NCBI RefSeq assembly: GCF_009792355.1
Contig: NZ_CP047045.1
Coordinates: 1,302,001-1,366,000, forward strand
Direction: 5' to 3'
DNA from: Terricaulis silvestris
GTDB taxonomy: Bacteria; Pseudomonadota; Alphaproteobacteria; Caulobacterales; Aquidulcibacteraceae
Length of the DNA: 64,000 nt
Below are positions 43,033 through 54,567 of the stretch, piece after piece (position 1 is the first letter of the stretch; each line of letters starts with the position of its first letter). Made by a program: the position numbers and the translations under genes. A model generated the notes under the pieces. That model ran no database searches. It was not told the origin of the DNA and saw only the letters and a program-made list of their open reading frames with translations.

Positions 43033-43680
43033 TTACGGCGTGGGCTGGTCGGCCAGTACGGTAGCCAAATGATCCCGGCGATTTCGGGCAAACCGGGCCA
43101 ATTCGGCGTTGGCAGGCCCCCAATCGGGCTGAATTTCCAGGGCTGTGGAATAATCCTCGTACGCCCCGCGCAGGTCGCCCAGGGCCTCACGGGCCGCGCC
43201 TCTGTTATAATAGGCCTTGTGCGGCTCTTGAACGCCGAGCCCCAGCGCTTCCGTAATGGCTGCGATCGCGAGCCCATGCCGGTTGAGCTGAACCAGGGCC
43301 GCGCCGCGGTTCAGATGCGCTTCTGCGTTGCGGGGTTCGCGAGCGATTACCGCGTCGAAATCAGCCAGCGCCAGTTCACCGTCGCGCCGGCGCAAGTAGA
43401 CGATGCCGCGATCCACCAGCAATTGGCGTTCGCCGGCGCGGGTGAGGCGCCGATAGCTCAGCGCGCGCGTGCACGCGTCGAGCGTCGCGTCGCTCGAATC
43501 GCCTGCGGCGACGTTTGCGATGCACGCCCGGCCGTTGCGGTCGTTGCCAATCACCGTCACGGCGCTCGCGCCGCCGCCACCCATCTGCGCTGACGCGCTC
43601 TCAACGCCGAAGGCGATGAAGGCGATCAGCGCTACAGGAATCCAGACGCGAATGCGCATTGGAAGCCAAGCGCGGCTCAT
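43033..43680 (-). CDS. Exported TPR protein
   Basis: A 215-residue protein with a signal peptide (hydrophobic IPVALIAFIAFGVESASA) and three or more tetratricopeptide repeats (LVDRGIVYLRRRDGELALADFDAVIAREP, AEAHLNRGAALVQLNRHGLAIAAI, KAYYNRGAAREALGDLRGAYEDYSTALEIQP). Two Cys in the mature N-terminal part (RACIANV, LDACTRAL) may form a disulfide. It probably mediates protein contacts in the periplasm. An alternative start is the ATG at 43659. It lies between tldD and the divergent cytochrome oxidase genes. Confidence 0.8.
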   Translation of the reverse strand: MSRAWLPMRIRVWIPVALIAFIAFGVESASAQMGGGGASAVTVIGNDRNGRACIANVAAGDSSDATLDACTRALSYRRLTRAGERQLLVDRGIVYLRRRDGELALADFDAVIAREPRNAEAHLNRGAALVQLNRHGLAIAAITEALGLGVQEPHKAYYNRGAAREALGDLRGAYEDYSTALEIQPDWGPANAELARFARNRRDHLATVLADQPTP

Positions 43681-43806
43681 GCTAGCAACCCACCCCGTTA
43701 GAGAGTTACAGAACCGACAGGCGCGGTCGAATGCCGCGCCCGGCGACTATAGGCGGGGCGCGTCGAGCGCGCCATACCGGCGCTGAATCTCATGGGAGGA
43801 GCAGGC

Positions 43807-46355
<2,549 letters not shown>

Positions 46356-46362
46356 GGCGACG

Positions 46363-47271
46363 ATGGCGATTGCCGACGTCACGCATGTAAGGCCAGCCAG
46401 CGCGAGCGATTACATCGCGCTGCTGAAGCCGCGCGTGATGTCGCTGGTCGTATTCACCGGCCTCGTTGGCTACATGGTTGCGCCGGGGCAGGGCGACGCT
46501 GTCCTCGGTTTCGCTGCTATCCTCGCTATCGCGGTCGCCGCCGGCGCCGCCGGCGCGCTCAACATGTGGTACGATTCCGACATCGACGCGATCATGTCGC
46601 GCACGCGGACGCGCCCCATTCCCGCTGGCCGCGTTGCGCGCGAAGAAGCGCTCGGCCTCGGCCTCACGCTCTCCATTCTTTCAGTGCTGACCATGCTGCT
46701 CGCGGCGAATGCGCTCGCGGCAGCCCTGCTGGCCTTCACGATCTTCTTCTACGTCGTCGTCTACACGATGTGGCTGAAGCGCTCGACGCCGCAGAACATC
46801 GTCATCGGCGGTCTCTCCGGCGCGCTGCCGCCCGCGATCGCGTGGGCCGCCAAGACCGGCGCACTGGCGCTCGATCCGGCGATCATGGTCGCCATCATCT
46901 TTGTATGGACGCCGCCGCACTTCTGGGCGCTGTCGCTGCTCTCGCACAAGGATTACGCCGACGCGCGCGTGCCGATGCTGCCGGTGACGCACGGCGCCAA
47001 GTCCACGCGCCGCCACGTCTTCGCGTACTCGCTGCTGCTTGCGCCGATCGGCCTCGCACCGATGCTGACGGGCCTTGGCGGCCCAATCTATGGCGCCATC
47101 GCCGGCCTCGGCGGCGCGCTCTTCCTGTTCCTCGCCTTCCGCGTCCTGAACTCACGCGCCGGCGAGGGCGACAAAGCACAAGACAAGCCAGCGCGCGATC
47201 TGTTCGGCTTCTCGATCCTCTATCTCTTTGCGCTGTTCGCCGCGCTCCTGGCTGAGCGAGGTTTCGCGTGA
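46363..47271 (+). CDS. ctaB: Protoheme IX farnesyltransferase
   Basis: CtaB converts heme b to heme O for the oxidase. The 302-residue membrane protein has the UbiA-type motifs NMWYDSDIDAIMSRTRTRP and a second Asp region around YADARVPMLPVTHG. Seven or more helices are predicted. The stop overlaps the next small gene by GTGA. Confidence 0.96.
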   Translation: MAIADVTHVRPASASDYIALLKPRVMSLVVFTGLVGYMVAPGQGDAVLGFAAILAIAVAAGAAGALNMWYDSDIDAIMSRTRTRPIPAGRVAREEALGLGLTLSILSVLTMLLAANALAAALLAFTIFFYVVVYTMWLKRSTPQNIVIGGLSGALPPAIAWAAKTGALALDPAIMVAIIFVWTPPHFWALSLLSHKDYADARVPMLPVTHGAKSTRRHVFAYSLLLAPIGLAPMLTGLGGPIYGAIAGLGGALFLFLAFRVLNSRAGEGDKAQDKPARDLFGFSILYLFALFAALLAERGFA

Positions 47272-47426
47272 ACGAGACCGTGATCCTCACGCCCGAGCAA
47301 GTGAAAGCGCGCAAGCGCCGCAATCTTTGGATCGCGCTCACGATTGGCGGCTTCATGGCGCTCGTGTTCGCCATCACGCTGGCGCAGATGAACGCCGGTG
47401 TCATCGCGGGGCTGGCGGCGCAATGA
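47268..47426 (+). CDS. Small membrane protein of the oxidase operon (CoxF-like)
   Basis: A 52-residue protein with a basic N-terminus (TPEQVKARKRRN) and one membrane helix (LWIALTIGGFMALVFAITLAQM). Proteins of this size and position between ctaB and ctaG occur across alphaproteobacteria, sometimes called CoxF; their role in oxidase assembly is assumed from context. It starts at a GTG overlapping the ctaB stop and its stop overlaps ctaG by ATGA. Confidence 0.82.
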   Translation: MNETVILTPEQVKARKRRNLWIALTIGGFMALVFAITLAQMNAGVIAGLAAQ

Positions 47427-48013
47427 ACAAGAAGCTCGTCACCGCCGCGATCGCCACGGCAACCGTGCTGGGCATGACCGGCATGGCCTTCGCCGCCGTG
47501 CCGCTCTACCAGGCGTTCTGCAAGATCACCGGCTACGGCGGCACCACCCAGGAAGCAACCGCCGCGCCGTCGCACATCCTCGATCGCCGCATCGAAGTCC
47601 GCTTCGACGCCAACATCGCCAATGATCTGCCCGTCGAGTTTGAACCGAAGCAGATCAGCGAAAGCCTTCGCATCGGCGAAACCGGCCTCGCGTTCTATCG
47701 CATCCGCAATCTCTCGGATCAGCCCATCGTCGCGCGCGCCACTTACAATGTGACCCCGCACATCGCCGGCCAATATTTCGCGAAGCTCGAATGCTTCTGC
47801 TTTCAGGACCAAGTGATCGCCGCCGGCGCCGAAGCCGATTTGCCGGTGGTGTTCTTCGTTGATCCCGAACTGGTCAACGATCCCGATACGCGTGATCTCG
47901 ATACGCTCACGCTGAGCTACACATTCTTCCGCGCCACCTATCAATCGGCGGCGGCGGGACCACCCACTTTGAACCAACGTCAGGCCGAGCCTGGCAACGC
48001 GCGCGAGGGATGA
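47423..48013 (+). CDS. ctaG: Cytochrome c oxidase assembly protein CtaG (Cox11 family)
   Basis: CtaG/Cox11 delivers copper to the CuB site of subunit I. The 196-residue protein has one N-terminal membrane anchor (LVTAAIATATVLGMTGMAFAAVPLYQAFC) and a periplasmic Ig-like domain with the copper-binding CFCF motif (LECFCFQDQ) plus the FC of QAFCKITGYGG. The C-terminal tail is Ala/Gln-rich. It is coupled to both neighbours. Confidence 0.96.
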   Translation: MNKKLVTAAIATATVLGMTGMAFAAVPLYQAFCKITGYGGTTQEATAAPSHILDRRIEVRFDANIANDLPVEFEPKQISESLRIGETGLAFYRIRNLSDQPIVARATYNVTPHIAGQYFAKLECFCFQDQVIAAGAEADLPVVFFVDPELVNDPDTRDLDTLTLSYTFFRATYQSAAAGPPTLNQRQAEPGNAREG

Positions 48014-48014
48014 G

Positions 48015-48923
48015 ATGTCGCACGGCGATGTGAAACACGACTATCACTTGGTCAATCCGAGCCCGTGGCCGGCCGTCGGCGCAATCGGCGCTTTTCTCGC
48101 GGCGACAGGTTTTGTCGTGTCGCAAAAAGGCCTCGTCGCCGACGAGACCAACTTTCTGCTCGGCCAAGGTCAATGGGCGCTGTTCTGGATCGGCGCACTG
48201 GTGCTGATCGTCACCTGCATCGGCTGGTGGGGTGACGTCATCAAGGAAAGCAAAGCGGGCGATCACACGCCGGTCGTCGATATCGGCCTGCGTTACGGGA
48301 TGATCCTCTTCATCGCGTCGGAAGTGATGTTCTTCGTCGCCTGGTTCTGGATGTTCTTCGAACTGGCGATCTTCCACGGTCATCGCGCCGACTGGATCGT
48401 GCCGCTCTGGGATGAAAGCACGACCGCCGCGTGGGCCAACTGGCCACCGCCACACGTCGAAACCTTCGATCCCTTCCACCTGCCGCTGATGAACACGCTG
48501 ATCCTGCTGCTCTCGGGCACGACGGTGACGTGGGCGCACCACGCGCTGCAGACTGGCGACCGAAAGGGCGCACGCAACGGCCTCATCCTCACCGTGCTGC
48601 TCGGGATGATGTTCACCTACATCCAGTTCGGTGTTGAGTACCCCGAAGCTGGCTTTGCCTTTGGCAATGAAGGCGATGTGAGCACGGCCAACGTCTACGG
48701 CGCGTCCTTTTTCATGGCGACGGGCTTCCACGGCGCGCACGTCATCATCGGCACGATCTTCCTTGCGGTCTGCTTGATGCGTCTGCTCGCCGGTCAGTTC
48801 ACGCCGACCAAGCATTTCGGCCTCGAAGCCGCGGCTTGGTACTGGCACTTCGTTGACGTGGTGTGGCTCTTCCTCTTCACCTTCGTCTACGTGATGCCGT
48901 ACCTCACGATGCAGTCGAATTGA
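48015..48923 (+). CDS. ctaE: Cytochrome c oxidase subunit III
   Basis: The 302-residue subunit III stabilises the core and may guide oxygen entry. It has seven predicted helices and family motifs EVMFFVAWFWMFFE, TVTWAHHAL and WYWHFVDVVWLFLF. It begins one base after the ctaG stop. The next gene may start at a TTG overlapping its stop. Confidence 0.96.
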   Translation: MSHGDVKHDYHLVNPSPWPAVGAIGAFLAATGFVVSQKGLVADETNFLLGQGQWALFWIGALVLIVTCIGWWGDVIKESKAGDHTPVVDIGLRYGMILFIASEVMFFVAWFWMFFELAIFHGHRADWIVPLWDESTTAAWANWPPPHVETFDPFHLPLMNTLILLLSGTTVTWAHHALQTGDRKGARNGLILTVLLGMMFTYIQFGVEYPEAGFAFGNEGDVSTANVYGASFFMATGFHGAHVIIGTIFLAVCLMRLLAGQFTPTKHFGLEAAAWYWHFVDVVWLFLFTFVYVMPYLTMQSN

Positions 48924-49294
48924 CGGATCACGCACGTCCAAGCGCATGGGTGGCGGGGTTGAAGCTCCGCTGCCCGCAATGCGGGGAGGGCGAGGTGTTC
49001 CAAAGCTATCTCAAATTCCGCGATCACTGCCGCGTGTGTGGCGCCAATTTCAAGGCCGCCGACGCGGGCGATGGCCCAGCCGTGTTCATCATCCTGATCG
49101 TCGGCGCCATCGTCACGCCGCTGCTGATTATCCTGCAATTCGGCACGCCGCTTCCAGACTGGCTCGCGCTCACCATCACCATGATCGCCGCGATCGTGCT
49201 GTGCCTGGCGCTATTGCCGCCGTTCAAATCCGTCCTTTTTGCGTTGCAGTGGAAACACAAGGCGCGCGAAGCCACAAACGAAGACATCCAATGA
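48920..49294 (+). CDS. DUF983 domain-containing protein
   Basis: About 124 residues. A zinc-ribbon-like Cys pair CPQCGEGEVF plus CRVCGANF is followed by two membrane helices (VFIILIVGAIVTPLLIIL, LTITMIAAIVLCLALLPPF). DUF983 proteins occur in oxidase operons of alphaproteobacteria between ctaE and SURF1; function is not known. The start is uncertain: a TTG at 48920 overlapping the ctaE stop is the most upstream reasonable choice, a GTG near 48950 is another. It overlaps SURF1 by ATGA. Confidence 0.85.
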   Translation: MTDHARPSAWVAGLKLRCPQCGEGEVFQSYLKFRDHCRVCGANFKAADAGDGPAVFIILIVGAIVTPLLIILQFGTPLPDWLALTITMIAAIVLCLALLPPFKSVLFALQWKHKAREATNEDIQ

Positions 49295-49983
49295 TCCGTT
49301 TCCGTCCGCTTCTCGTGATGACCATCTTCGCGCTCGTCGCGCTCGTGTTTCTGGTCATTGCCGGCCGCTGGCAGTGGGAGAAGTACGAACTGAAAACCGC
49401 CGCCGCTGACGAGCCGGTCGCTGAGATGACAATCGCCAGTTACCAGCCGGTGCCCGACGCGATCCAGTTCGTCCACGGCGTCCGCCCCGATACCCGCGAG
49501 CAGGGCTGGCGCGTGTTCGCGCCGGTGCAGTACGGCGACACCACAGTGTTCGTTGATGCCGAGTTCATCCCCGAAATCACACCACCCGAACCGAGCGAAG
49601 TGCGCGTGCCCGCGCTGCTGCGCCTCGGCGCGCCGATCAACGGCGCCTCGGTGCGCCCCGAGCCGCCAGCGCCGTTCACGCTGTCGCCCGAGCCGTTGCG
49701 CCGGCTTTGGTTCGCAATTGATCTCGACGCCATGGGCCGCAACGGCGGCCTCGCCAACGTCGCTGACTATTACATTGCCAGCTCCTATGTCGGCGCCGAC
49801 GGCCGCGCCACGCCCAACCCGTTCGCCGCAGCGCCCGGCGCCGACGCGCTGCCGCCCGCGCGCCATCTCGGTTACGCGCTCACCTGGTACGGCCTCGCGC
49901 TCGTGCTGCTCGTGATCTACTTCGCCTACCACGCCAGCGTCGGCCGTTTCTCACTGCGCCCACCGCGCCCGCCGGAAGAGTGA
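49291..49983 (+). CDS. SURF1 family oxidase assembly protein
   Basis: A 230-residue protein with the SURF1 layout: an N-terminal helix (LLVMTIFALVALVFLVIAG) ending in GRWQWEKYELK, a periplasmic domain (GWRVFAPVQYGDTTVFVDAEFIP), and a C-terminal helix (HLGYALTWYGLALVLLVIYFAY). SURF1 helps heme a insertion or retention in subunit I. The family NR-HxxYAxxW pattern is seen as PPARHLGYALTWYGLA. Last clear gene of the oxidase operon. Confidence 0.94.
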   Translation: MIRFRPLLVMTIFALVALVFLVIAGRWQWEKYELKTAAADEPVAEMTIASYQPVPDAIQFVHGVRPDTREQGWRVFAPVQYGDTTVFVDAEFIPEITPPEPSEVRVPALLRLGAPINGASVRPEPPAPFTLSPEPLRRLWFAIDLDAMGRNGGLANVADYYIASSYVGADGRATPNPFAAAPGADALPPARHLGYALTWYGLALVLLVIYFAYHASVGRFSLRPPRPPEE

Positions 49984-49994
49984 TGGTGCAGTAC

Positions 49995-50096
49995 AATATG
50001 GACCGCCGGCGCCCTCGCCGGCATCGCTGTTTCAATGTGCATAGTCATGTCCGGATATGGCCGTGCTGGCCGGCGAGGGCGCCGGCGGTCCATATT
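49995..50096. repeat. Palindromic repeat, family A copy 2
   Basis: Inverted repeat bounded by AATATGGACCGCC and GGCGGTCCATATT, with arms of about 28 bases and a loop of about 45 bases. It starts 12 bases after the SURF1 stop and ends two bases before the chosen ATG of the M16 peptidase gene. Confidence 0.9.
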
Positions 50097-50098
50097 TT

Positions 50099-51358
50099 AT
50101 GAGCGAACTCGAACTCATCCGGCTCCCCAACGGCGTCCGCATCGCGCTTGACCCGATGCCCGGCCTTGGCACCGCGTCGCTCGGCGTCTGGCAGCGCGTC
50201 GGCGCGCGCTGGGAGCCGCCGGAACTCAACGGCATTGCGCATCTGTTCGAGCACATGGCCTTCAAAGGCGCGGGTTCACGCGATCCGCGCCAGTTCGCCG
50301 AAGCCATCGAGAACGTCGGCGCCATCATGAACGCCGGCACCGGCTACGAGCGCACTGCGTACTACGCCCGCGTCCTCGCTGAGCATGCGCCGTTCGTGCT
50401 TGGCCTCATCGCCGACGTCCTGTTTGAACCGCACTGGGCGCCGGACGATCTCGAAAAGGAAAAGGGCGTCGTTGCCCAAGAACGCGGGGAAGCCTTCGAT
50501 GCGCCCGACGACCGTATCTTCGAACTGCACCAAGGCGTGCTCTATCGCGGACAGCCGCTTGGCCGCCCCATCCTCGGCGAAGAGGCGACGCTCGCCAACG
50601 TCACCGTCGAAAAGCTCCGCGCTTTCCACGATGCGCACATGACGCCCGAGCGCGTGGTCATCGCCATCGCCGGCGCGTTCGATCGCGACGCGTTTGTGGA
50701 AGCGGCGGAAAAGCGCTTCGGCCATCTCACAGCCCGCGCGCAACAACAGCGCCCAGACGCTCGTCCGCAATCCGGCGCCGCGGGCGAGACCCGCAAGCTC
50801 GAGCAAACCCATCTCGTGTTCTCATGGCCAGCGCCGCCGCAAGGCAGCGACAAGCTCTTCGCCGCGCGTTTGCTCAGCGAAATCTTCGGCGGCGGCATGT
50901 CATCGCGGCTCTTCCAAGAAGTCCGCGAAACCCGCGGCCTCGTTTACGCGATCGATTCCTTCATCGACACGGTCGAGGACGACGGCCGTCTCCACGTCTA
51001 TGCCGGCTGCTCGGCGAAGAACGCCGCCACCGTCGCCACCATCGTCCGCGATCAGCTCGCGCTGATGGCCGAGCACGGCCCGACACCCGCCGAACTCACG
51101 CGCGCCAAGGCCGTCGCGCGGGCGTCGATGTTGATGGGCCTGGAAGCGCCGTCCGCGCGCGCCGAAGCCCGCGTCAGCCAAGTTTTCCTCCGCGACCGCC
51201 TCGTCGCGTTCGATGAAATCCGCGCAAGAATGGACGCTGTCACAGCCGAGGAAATCCAGGCGCTCGCCCGCGCCGCGTTGGAGGGCCCCGCATGCGCCGC
51301 CGCCATCGGCCCTAAGGCGGGGCATGGCGCGCTCGCCGCGTTTGAGGCAAACTCCTGA
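50099..51358 (+). CDS. M16 family zinc peptidase
   Basis: A 419-residue processing-peptidase-like protein. The inverted zinc motif HLFEH (His48, Glu51, His52) lies in GIAHLFEHMAFKG, and the third ligand Glu is expected in KGVVAQERGEAF. The C-terminal half is the second, inactive M16 domain. Such proteins degrade signal or small peptides. The ATG at 50099 follows a palindromic repeat and no Shine-Dalgarno is visible; a start at 50057 within the repeat would add 14 residues. Confidence 0.92.
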   Translation: MSELELIRLPNGVRIALDPMPGLGTASLGVWQRVGARWEPPELNGIAHLFEHMAFKGAGSRDPRQFAEAIENVGAIMNAGTGYERTAYYARVLAEHAPFVLGLIADVLFEPHWAPDDLEKEKGVVAQERGEAFDAPDDRIFELHQGVLYRGQPLGRPILGEEATLANVTVEKLRAFHDAHMTPERVVIAIAGAFDRDAFVEAAEKRFGHLTARAQQQRPDARPQSGAAGETRKLEQTHLVFSWPAPPQGSDKLFAARLLSEIFGGGMSSRLFQEVRETRGLVYAIDSFIDTVEDDGRLHVYAGCSAKNAATVATIVRDQLALMAEHGPTPAELTRAKAVARASMLMGLEAPSARAEARVSQVFLRDRLVAFDEIRARMDAVTAEEIQALARAALEGPACAAAIGPKAGHGALAAFEANS

Positions 51359-51362
51359 CGTC

Positions 51363-51935
51363 ATGGCCTTGATGCGTAAAGACAACGAAGGCTCGCGCCG
51401 CATCGACGGCGAAGGAATCTACCTGCGCTCGCCGGAGCTGCGCGACTACCAGGAATGGGCCGATGTGCGCGAAGCCAGCCGCGCCCACCTGATCCCCTGG
51501 GAGCCCACCTGGGCGCAGGACGAAACCTCGCGCGGCTCCTACCGCTACAAACTCCGCCGCTACGCCGAAGACGCGCGCGACGACAAAGCCTACGCGCTGT
51601 TCGTGTTCCGCGAAGATGACGATGCGTTGGTCGGCGGCGTCACGCTCTCCAACATCCGCCGCGGCGTCGCGCAGATGGCCTCACTCGGCTACTGGGCCGG
51701 CGCTGCGTTCACAGGGCAGGGCTACATCACCGCCGCCGTGCGCGCGAGCGTGCGCTACGCCTTCGAAGACTTGGATCTCCACCGCGTCGAAGCCGCGTGC
51801 CAGCCCGACAACATGCCCTCACGCCGCGTGCTGGAAAAAGCCGGCTTCACGCAAGAAGGTTCGGCGCGCGCCTATCTGAAGATCAACGGCAAATGGCGCG
51901 ATCATTTGTTGTTCGGAATCGTGAACGGGGCCTAA
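51363..51935 (+). CDS. RimJ-like GNAT acetyltransferase
   Basis: A 190-residue GNAT protein of the ribosomal protein/alanine acetyltransferase branch: GEGIYLRSPELRDYQEW, VGGVTLSNIRRGVAQMASLGYWAG and GQGYITAAVRASVRYAFEDLDLHRVEAACQPDN, then SRRVLEKAGFTQEG. It starts 4 bases after the M16 gene, so they are co-transcribed. It converges with the YqgE/AlgH gene, the two stops overlapping by 4 bases. Confidence 0.92.
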   Translation: MALMRKDNEGSRRIDGEGIYLRSPELRDYQEWADVREASRAHLIPWEPTWAQDETSRGSYRYKLRRYAEDARDDKAYALFVFREDDDALVGGVTLSNIRRGVAQMASLGYWAGAAFTGQGYITAAVRASVRYAFEDLDLHRVEAACQPDNMPSRRVLEKAGFTQEGSARAYLKINGKWRDHLLFGIVNGA

Positions 51936-52492
51936 GCGCTGCCGCCATCGCCCATCAGCTGCGACGGTTCAAAGCCCAGCGTCTTGATCGCGGCGCCCCA
52001 TTTATCTTCGTGCTCATCGCCAAAGATGATTGCGTTGTCGGCATCGACCACGAGCCACGCATTGTGCTTCAGCTCGTCCTCAAGCTGTCCGGCGCCCCAA
52101 CCCGCGCAACCCAGCGCCAGCAGAAAACGCTCCGGCGCTTCGTGCCCAGCGACTGCCGCCAACACGTCGCGCGTCGCCGTCAAGCGAATGCCCGGCGCCA
52201 CGTTTTGCGTTGCGTCGCCCGCCGCGAAATCTTCCGAGTGCAACACGTAGCCGCGATCGGGACGCACCGGCCCGCCATCAAGCACGATGCGATCTGCGAT
52301 CTCCTCATCGGCTTCCAAGCCGAGTTGCTCCAGCACTTCGCTCAGCGTCAGCTCTTCCTTCGGCTTGTTGATCACCACGCCCATGGCGTGCTCGGCATCA
52401 TGTGCGCACATCATGATAACGGTGCGGTCGAAGCGGGGATCGCTCATCCCCGGCATGGCCACCAGAAGCTTGCCTTGCAGCGTGTCACTCAT
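51932..52492 (-). CDS. YqgE/AlgH family protein
   Basis: A 186-residue protein with the YqgE/AlgH core: GKLLVAMPGMSDPRFDRTVIMMCAHDAEHAMGVVINKP, LDGGPVRPDRGYVLH and ALGCAGWGAGQLEDEL. The molecular role is unknown; in Pseudomonas AlgH influences alginate regulation. I chose the ATG at 52492 over 52528, because the conserved sequence starts there. Confidence 0.95.
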   Translation of the reverse strand: MSDTLQGKLLVAMPGMSDPRFDRTVIMMCAHDAEHAMGVVINKPKEELTLSEVLEQLGLEADEEIADRIVLDGGPVRPDRGYVLHSEDFAAGDATQNVAPGIRLTATRDVLAAVAGHEAPERFLLALGCAGWGAGQLEDELKHNAWLVVDADNAIIFGDEHEDKWGAAIKTLGFEPSQLMGDGGSA

Positions 52493-52587
52493 GGAACCAA
52501 TGGTCCCGCGTCCGGCTCTTTCGCGCAAGAGGGCGCTCGCATACCGGCGTCCGCCGCCCTACATTAGCCGCGAAAGCGAGGATAGAC

Positions 52588-53070
52588 ATGATCAAAGTTG
52601 GCGAAAAACTCCCGGATGTGACCTTCAACGTTCCGACGTCGGAAGGCACCAAGCCAATGACGACATCGGACGTGTTCGGCGGCAAGACCGTGGCGCTGTT
52701 CGCCGTCCCCGGCGCATTCACACCGACATGCTCAGCGCGTCACTTGCCGAGCTTCCGCGACAAGGTTGCCGAGTTCAAAGCCAAGGGCGTCGATACGATC
52801 GCGTGCACCGCGGTCAATGATCACTTCGTGATGGGCGCGTGGGCGCGCGATCAAGGTGTTTTTGAGGATATCGTCATGCTTGCCGACGGCTCCGGCGAGT
52901 TCGCGCGCGCTGTCGGCCTTGATGCTGACTTCTCAAAGTTCGGTATGGGACCGCGATCCAAGCGCTATTCAATGATCGTCAAGGATGGCGTGGTATCTCA
53001 GCTCAACGTCGAAGAAGGTGGTGAATACAAGGTGTCTAGCGCCGAGTATTTGCTCGATCAGTTAAGCTGA
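52588..53070 (+). CDS. Peroxiredoxin (Prx5 type)
   Basis: A 160-residue peroxiredoxin that reduces hydroperoxides. The peroxidatic Cys48 lies in VPGAFTPTCS and a second Cys73 in DTIACTAVNDHFV, where atypical resolution or glutaredoxin reduction is possible. Domain layout is Prx5/AhpE-like (GEKLPDVTFNVPTSEG, MVKDGVV-like MIVKDGVVSQLNVE). It is 58 bases upstream of the SPFH gene. Confidence 0.95.
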   Translation: MIKVGEKLPDVTFNVPTSEGTKPMTTSDVFGGKTVALFAVPGAFTPTCSARHLPSFRDKVAEFKAKGVDTIACTAVNDHFVMGAWARDQGVFEDIVMLADGSGEFARAVGLDADFSKFGMGPRSKRYSMIVKDGVVSQLNVEEGGEYKVSSAEYLLDQLS

Positions 53071-53127
53071 TCGCAACGCGCGCTAACACGGCATGAACCG
53101 CCGCAGAAGCGGCTGGAGGGCAGGGAA

Positions 53128-54072
53128 ATGACGCCGGTTCTTATTTTCGCCGCGATGGCGCTCGTGCTCGCGTTCAGCGCCATCAAGGTTGTGAACCAGG
53201 GCCAGCAATGGACCGTCGAGCGCTTCGGCCGCTACATCCGCACGCTGAAGCCCGGCATTTCGTTTCTTATTCCTTTCGTCGATCGCATCGGCCGCCGCCT
53301 ATCGATGATGGAAACCGTGCTCGACGTGCCGCGCCAAGACGTCATCACCAAGGACAACGCCGTCGTTTCCGTTGACGCCGTGGTGTTCATTCAGATCATC
53401 GACGCGGCCAAAGCCGCCTACGAGGTGCAAAACCTCAATCACGCCATTCTTAATCTCTGCGTCACCAATGCGCGGACCGTCGTCGGCTCCATGGATCTCG
53501 ACGAAGTGCTGTCGCAGCGCGACTCCATCAACGCGCGCCTGCTCTCGGTGATTGACGCCGCGACTGGCGCGTGGGGCACTAAGGTGCTGCGGATCGAGAT
53601 CAAGGACCTGGCCCCGCCCGCGGACATTACCCAGTCAATGGCGCGGCAGATGAAAGCCGAGCGCGAACGCCGCGCACAAATTCTCGAAGCGGAGGGCGAC
53701 AAAGCCGCCGCCGTGTTGCGCGCCGAGGGCGCCAAGCAATCCGCGATCCTGCAAGCCGAAGGCCGCCGCGAAGCCGCCTTCCGTGACGCCGAAGCGCGCG
53801 AACGCTCCGCCGACGCCGAAGCCAAGGCGACGGCTGCGGTGTCGGAAGCGATCGCCAAGGGCGACGTCAACGCCATCCGCTACTTCCTCGGCCTGAAATA
53901 CGTCGAAGCGTTCGGCCAGCTCGCCAGCTCGAACCAGCAGCGCACCGTGATCATTCCCGCCGATCTCTCCGGCCTTGCCGGCCTTGTCGAGGGCCTGCGC
54001 GCGCTCAATGCGCAGGGCGAGGGCGCAACGCCGTTGACCGCGCCGCGTCCGCCCACACCGGCGCCGCGCTAG
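53128..54072 (+). CDS. SPFH/band 7 family protein (QmcA/stomatin-like)
   Basis: A 314-residue membrane-anchored protein: one N-terminal helix (VLIFAAMALVLAFSAIKVV), the SPFH domain (VNQGQQWTVERFGRYIRTLKPG, LDVPRQDVITKDNAVVSVDAVVF) and a long coiled coil rich in Glu/Ala (RRAQILEAEGDKAAAVL onward). Such proteins form membrane microdomains and act with NfeD partners. The downstream NfeD gene fits this pairing. GCAGGGAA precedes the ATG. Confidence 0.95.
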   Translation: MTPVLIFAAMALVLAFSAIKVVNQGQQWTVERFGRYIRTLKPGISFLIPFVDRIGRRLSMMETVLDVPRQDVITKDNAVVSVDAVVFIQIIDAAKAAYEVQNLNHAILNLCVTNARTVVGSMDLDEVLSQRDSINARLLSVIDAATGAWGTKVLRIEIKDLAPPADITQSMARQMKAERERRAQILEAEGDKAAAVLRAEGAKQSAILQAEGRREAAFRDAEARERSADAEAKATAAVSEAIAKGDVNAIRYFLGLKYVEAFGQLASSNQQRTVIIPADLSGLAGLVEGLRALNAQGEGATPLTAPRPPTPAPR

Positions 54073-54114
54073 GAACCACTCGCGCAAGCGCGTCCGCATC
54101 GCTACATTGGCGCC

Positions 54115-54567
54115 ATGGATAGCTTGATCTCCCTGCTCACGAGCCTCGGCCCGCAGCACTGGGTTATTCTCGGCCTCATTCTTCTAATCGCCGAAATGGC
54201 GAGCGGCACGACGTATCTGCTTTGGCCCGCTGTCGCCGCGTTCATCACCGCGCTAGTGGCGTGGCTTGCGCCCACCGGTTGGATCGCGGAGATCGCGCTC
54301 TTCGCCGTCCTTATCCTGGCGCTTACCTATTTCGGCCATCCCCTTGTCAAGCGCTTCCGCAACGATGGCGTCGCCAATGGCTTGAACGAACGCGCCGCCT
54401 CGCTCGTCGGCGTACGCGGGGTAGTGGCGAATTTCGCCAACGGCGCCGGCGCGGTGAAGGTGCAAGACACGGTCTGGCGCGTGCTGAGCGATGACGCGCT
54501 CGAAGCCGGCCAGGAAGTGGAGATCACCGCCGTCGACGGCCCGACGCTGCGGGTCAAGCGCGTCTAA
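54115..54567 (+). CDS. NfeD family protein
   Basis: A 150-residue partner of SPFH proteins: two to three membrane helices (HWVILGLILLIAEMAS, WPAVAAFITALVAWLAP, WIAEIALFAVLILALTYF) followed by an OB-fold (RAASLVGVRGVVANF, VKVQDTVWRVLSDD, VDGPTLRVKRV). Lies 42 bases after the SPFH gene and is probably co-transcribed. It converges with marR; the stops overlap by 4 bases. Confidence 0.93.
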   Translation: MDSLISLLTSLGPQHWVILGLILLIAEMASGTTYLLWPAVAAFITALVAWLAPTGWIAEIALFAVLILALTYFGHPLVKRFRNDGVANGLNERAASLVGVRGVVANFANGAGAVKVQDTVWRVLSDDALEAGQEVEITAVDGPTLRVKRV

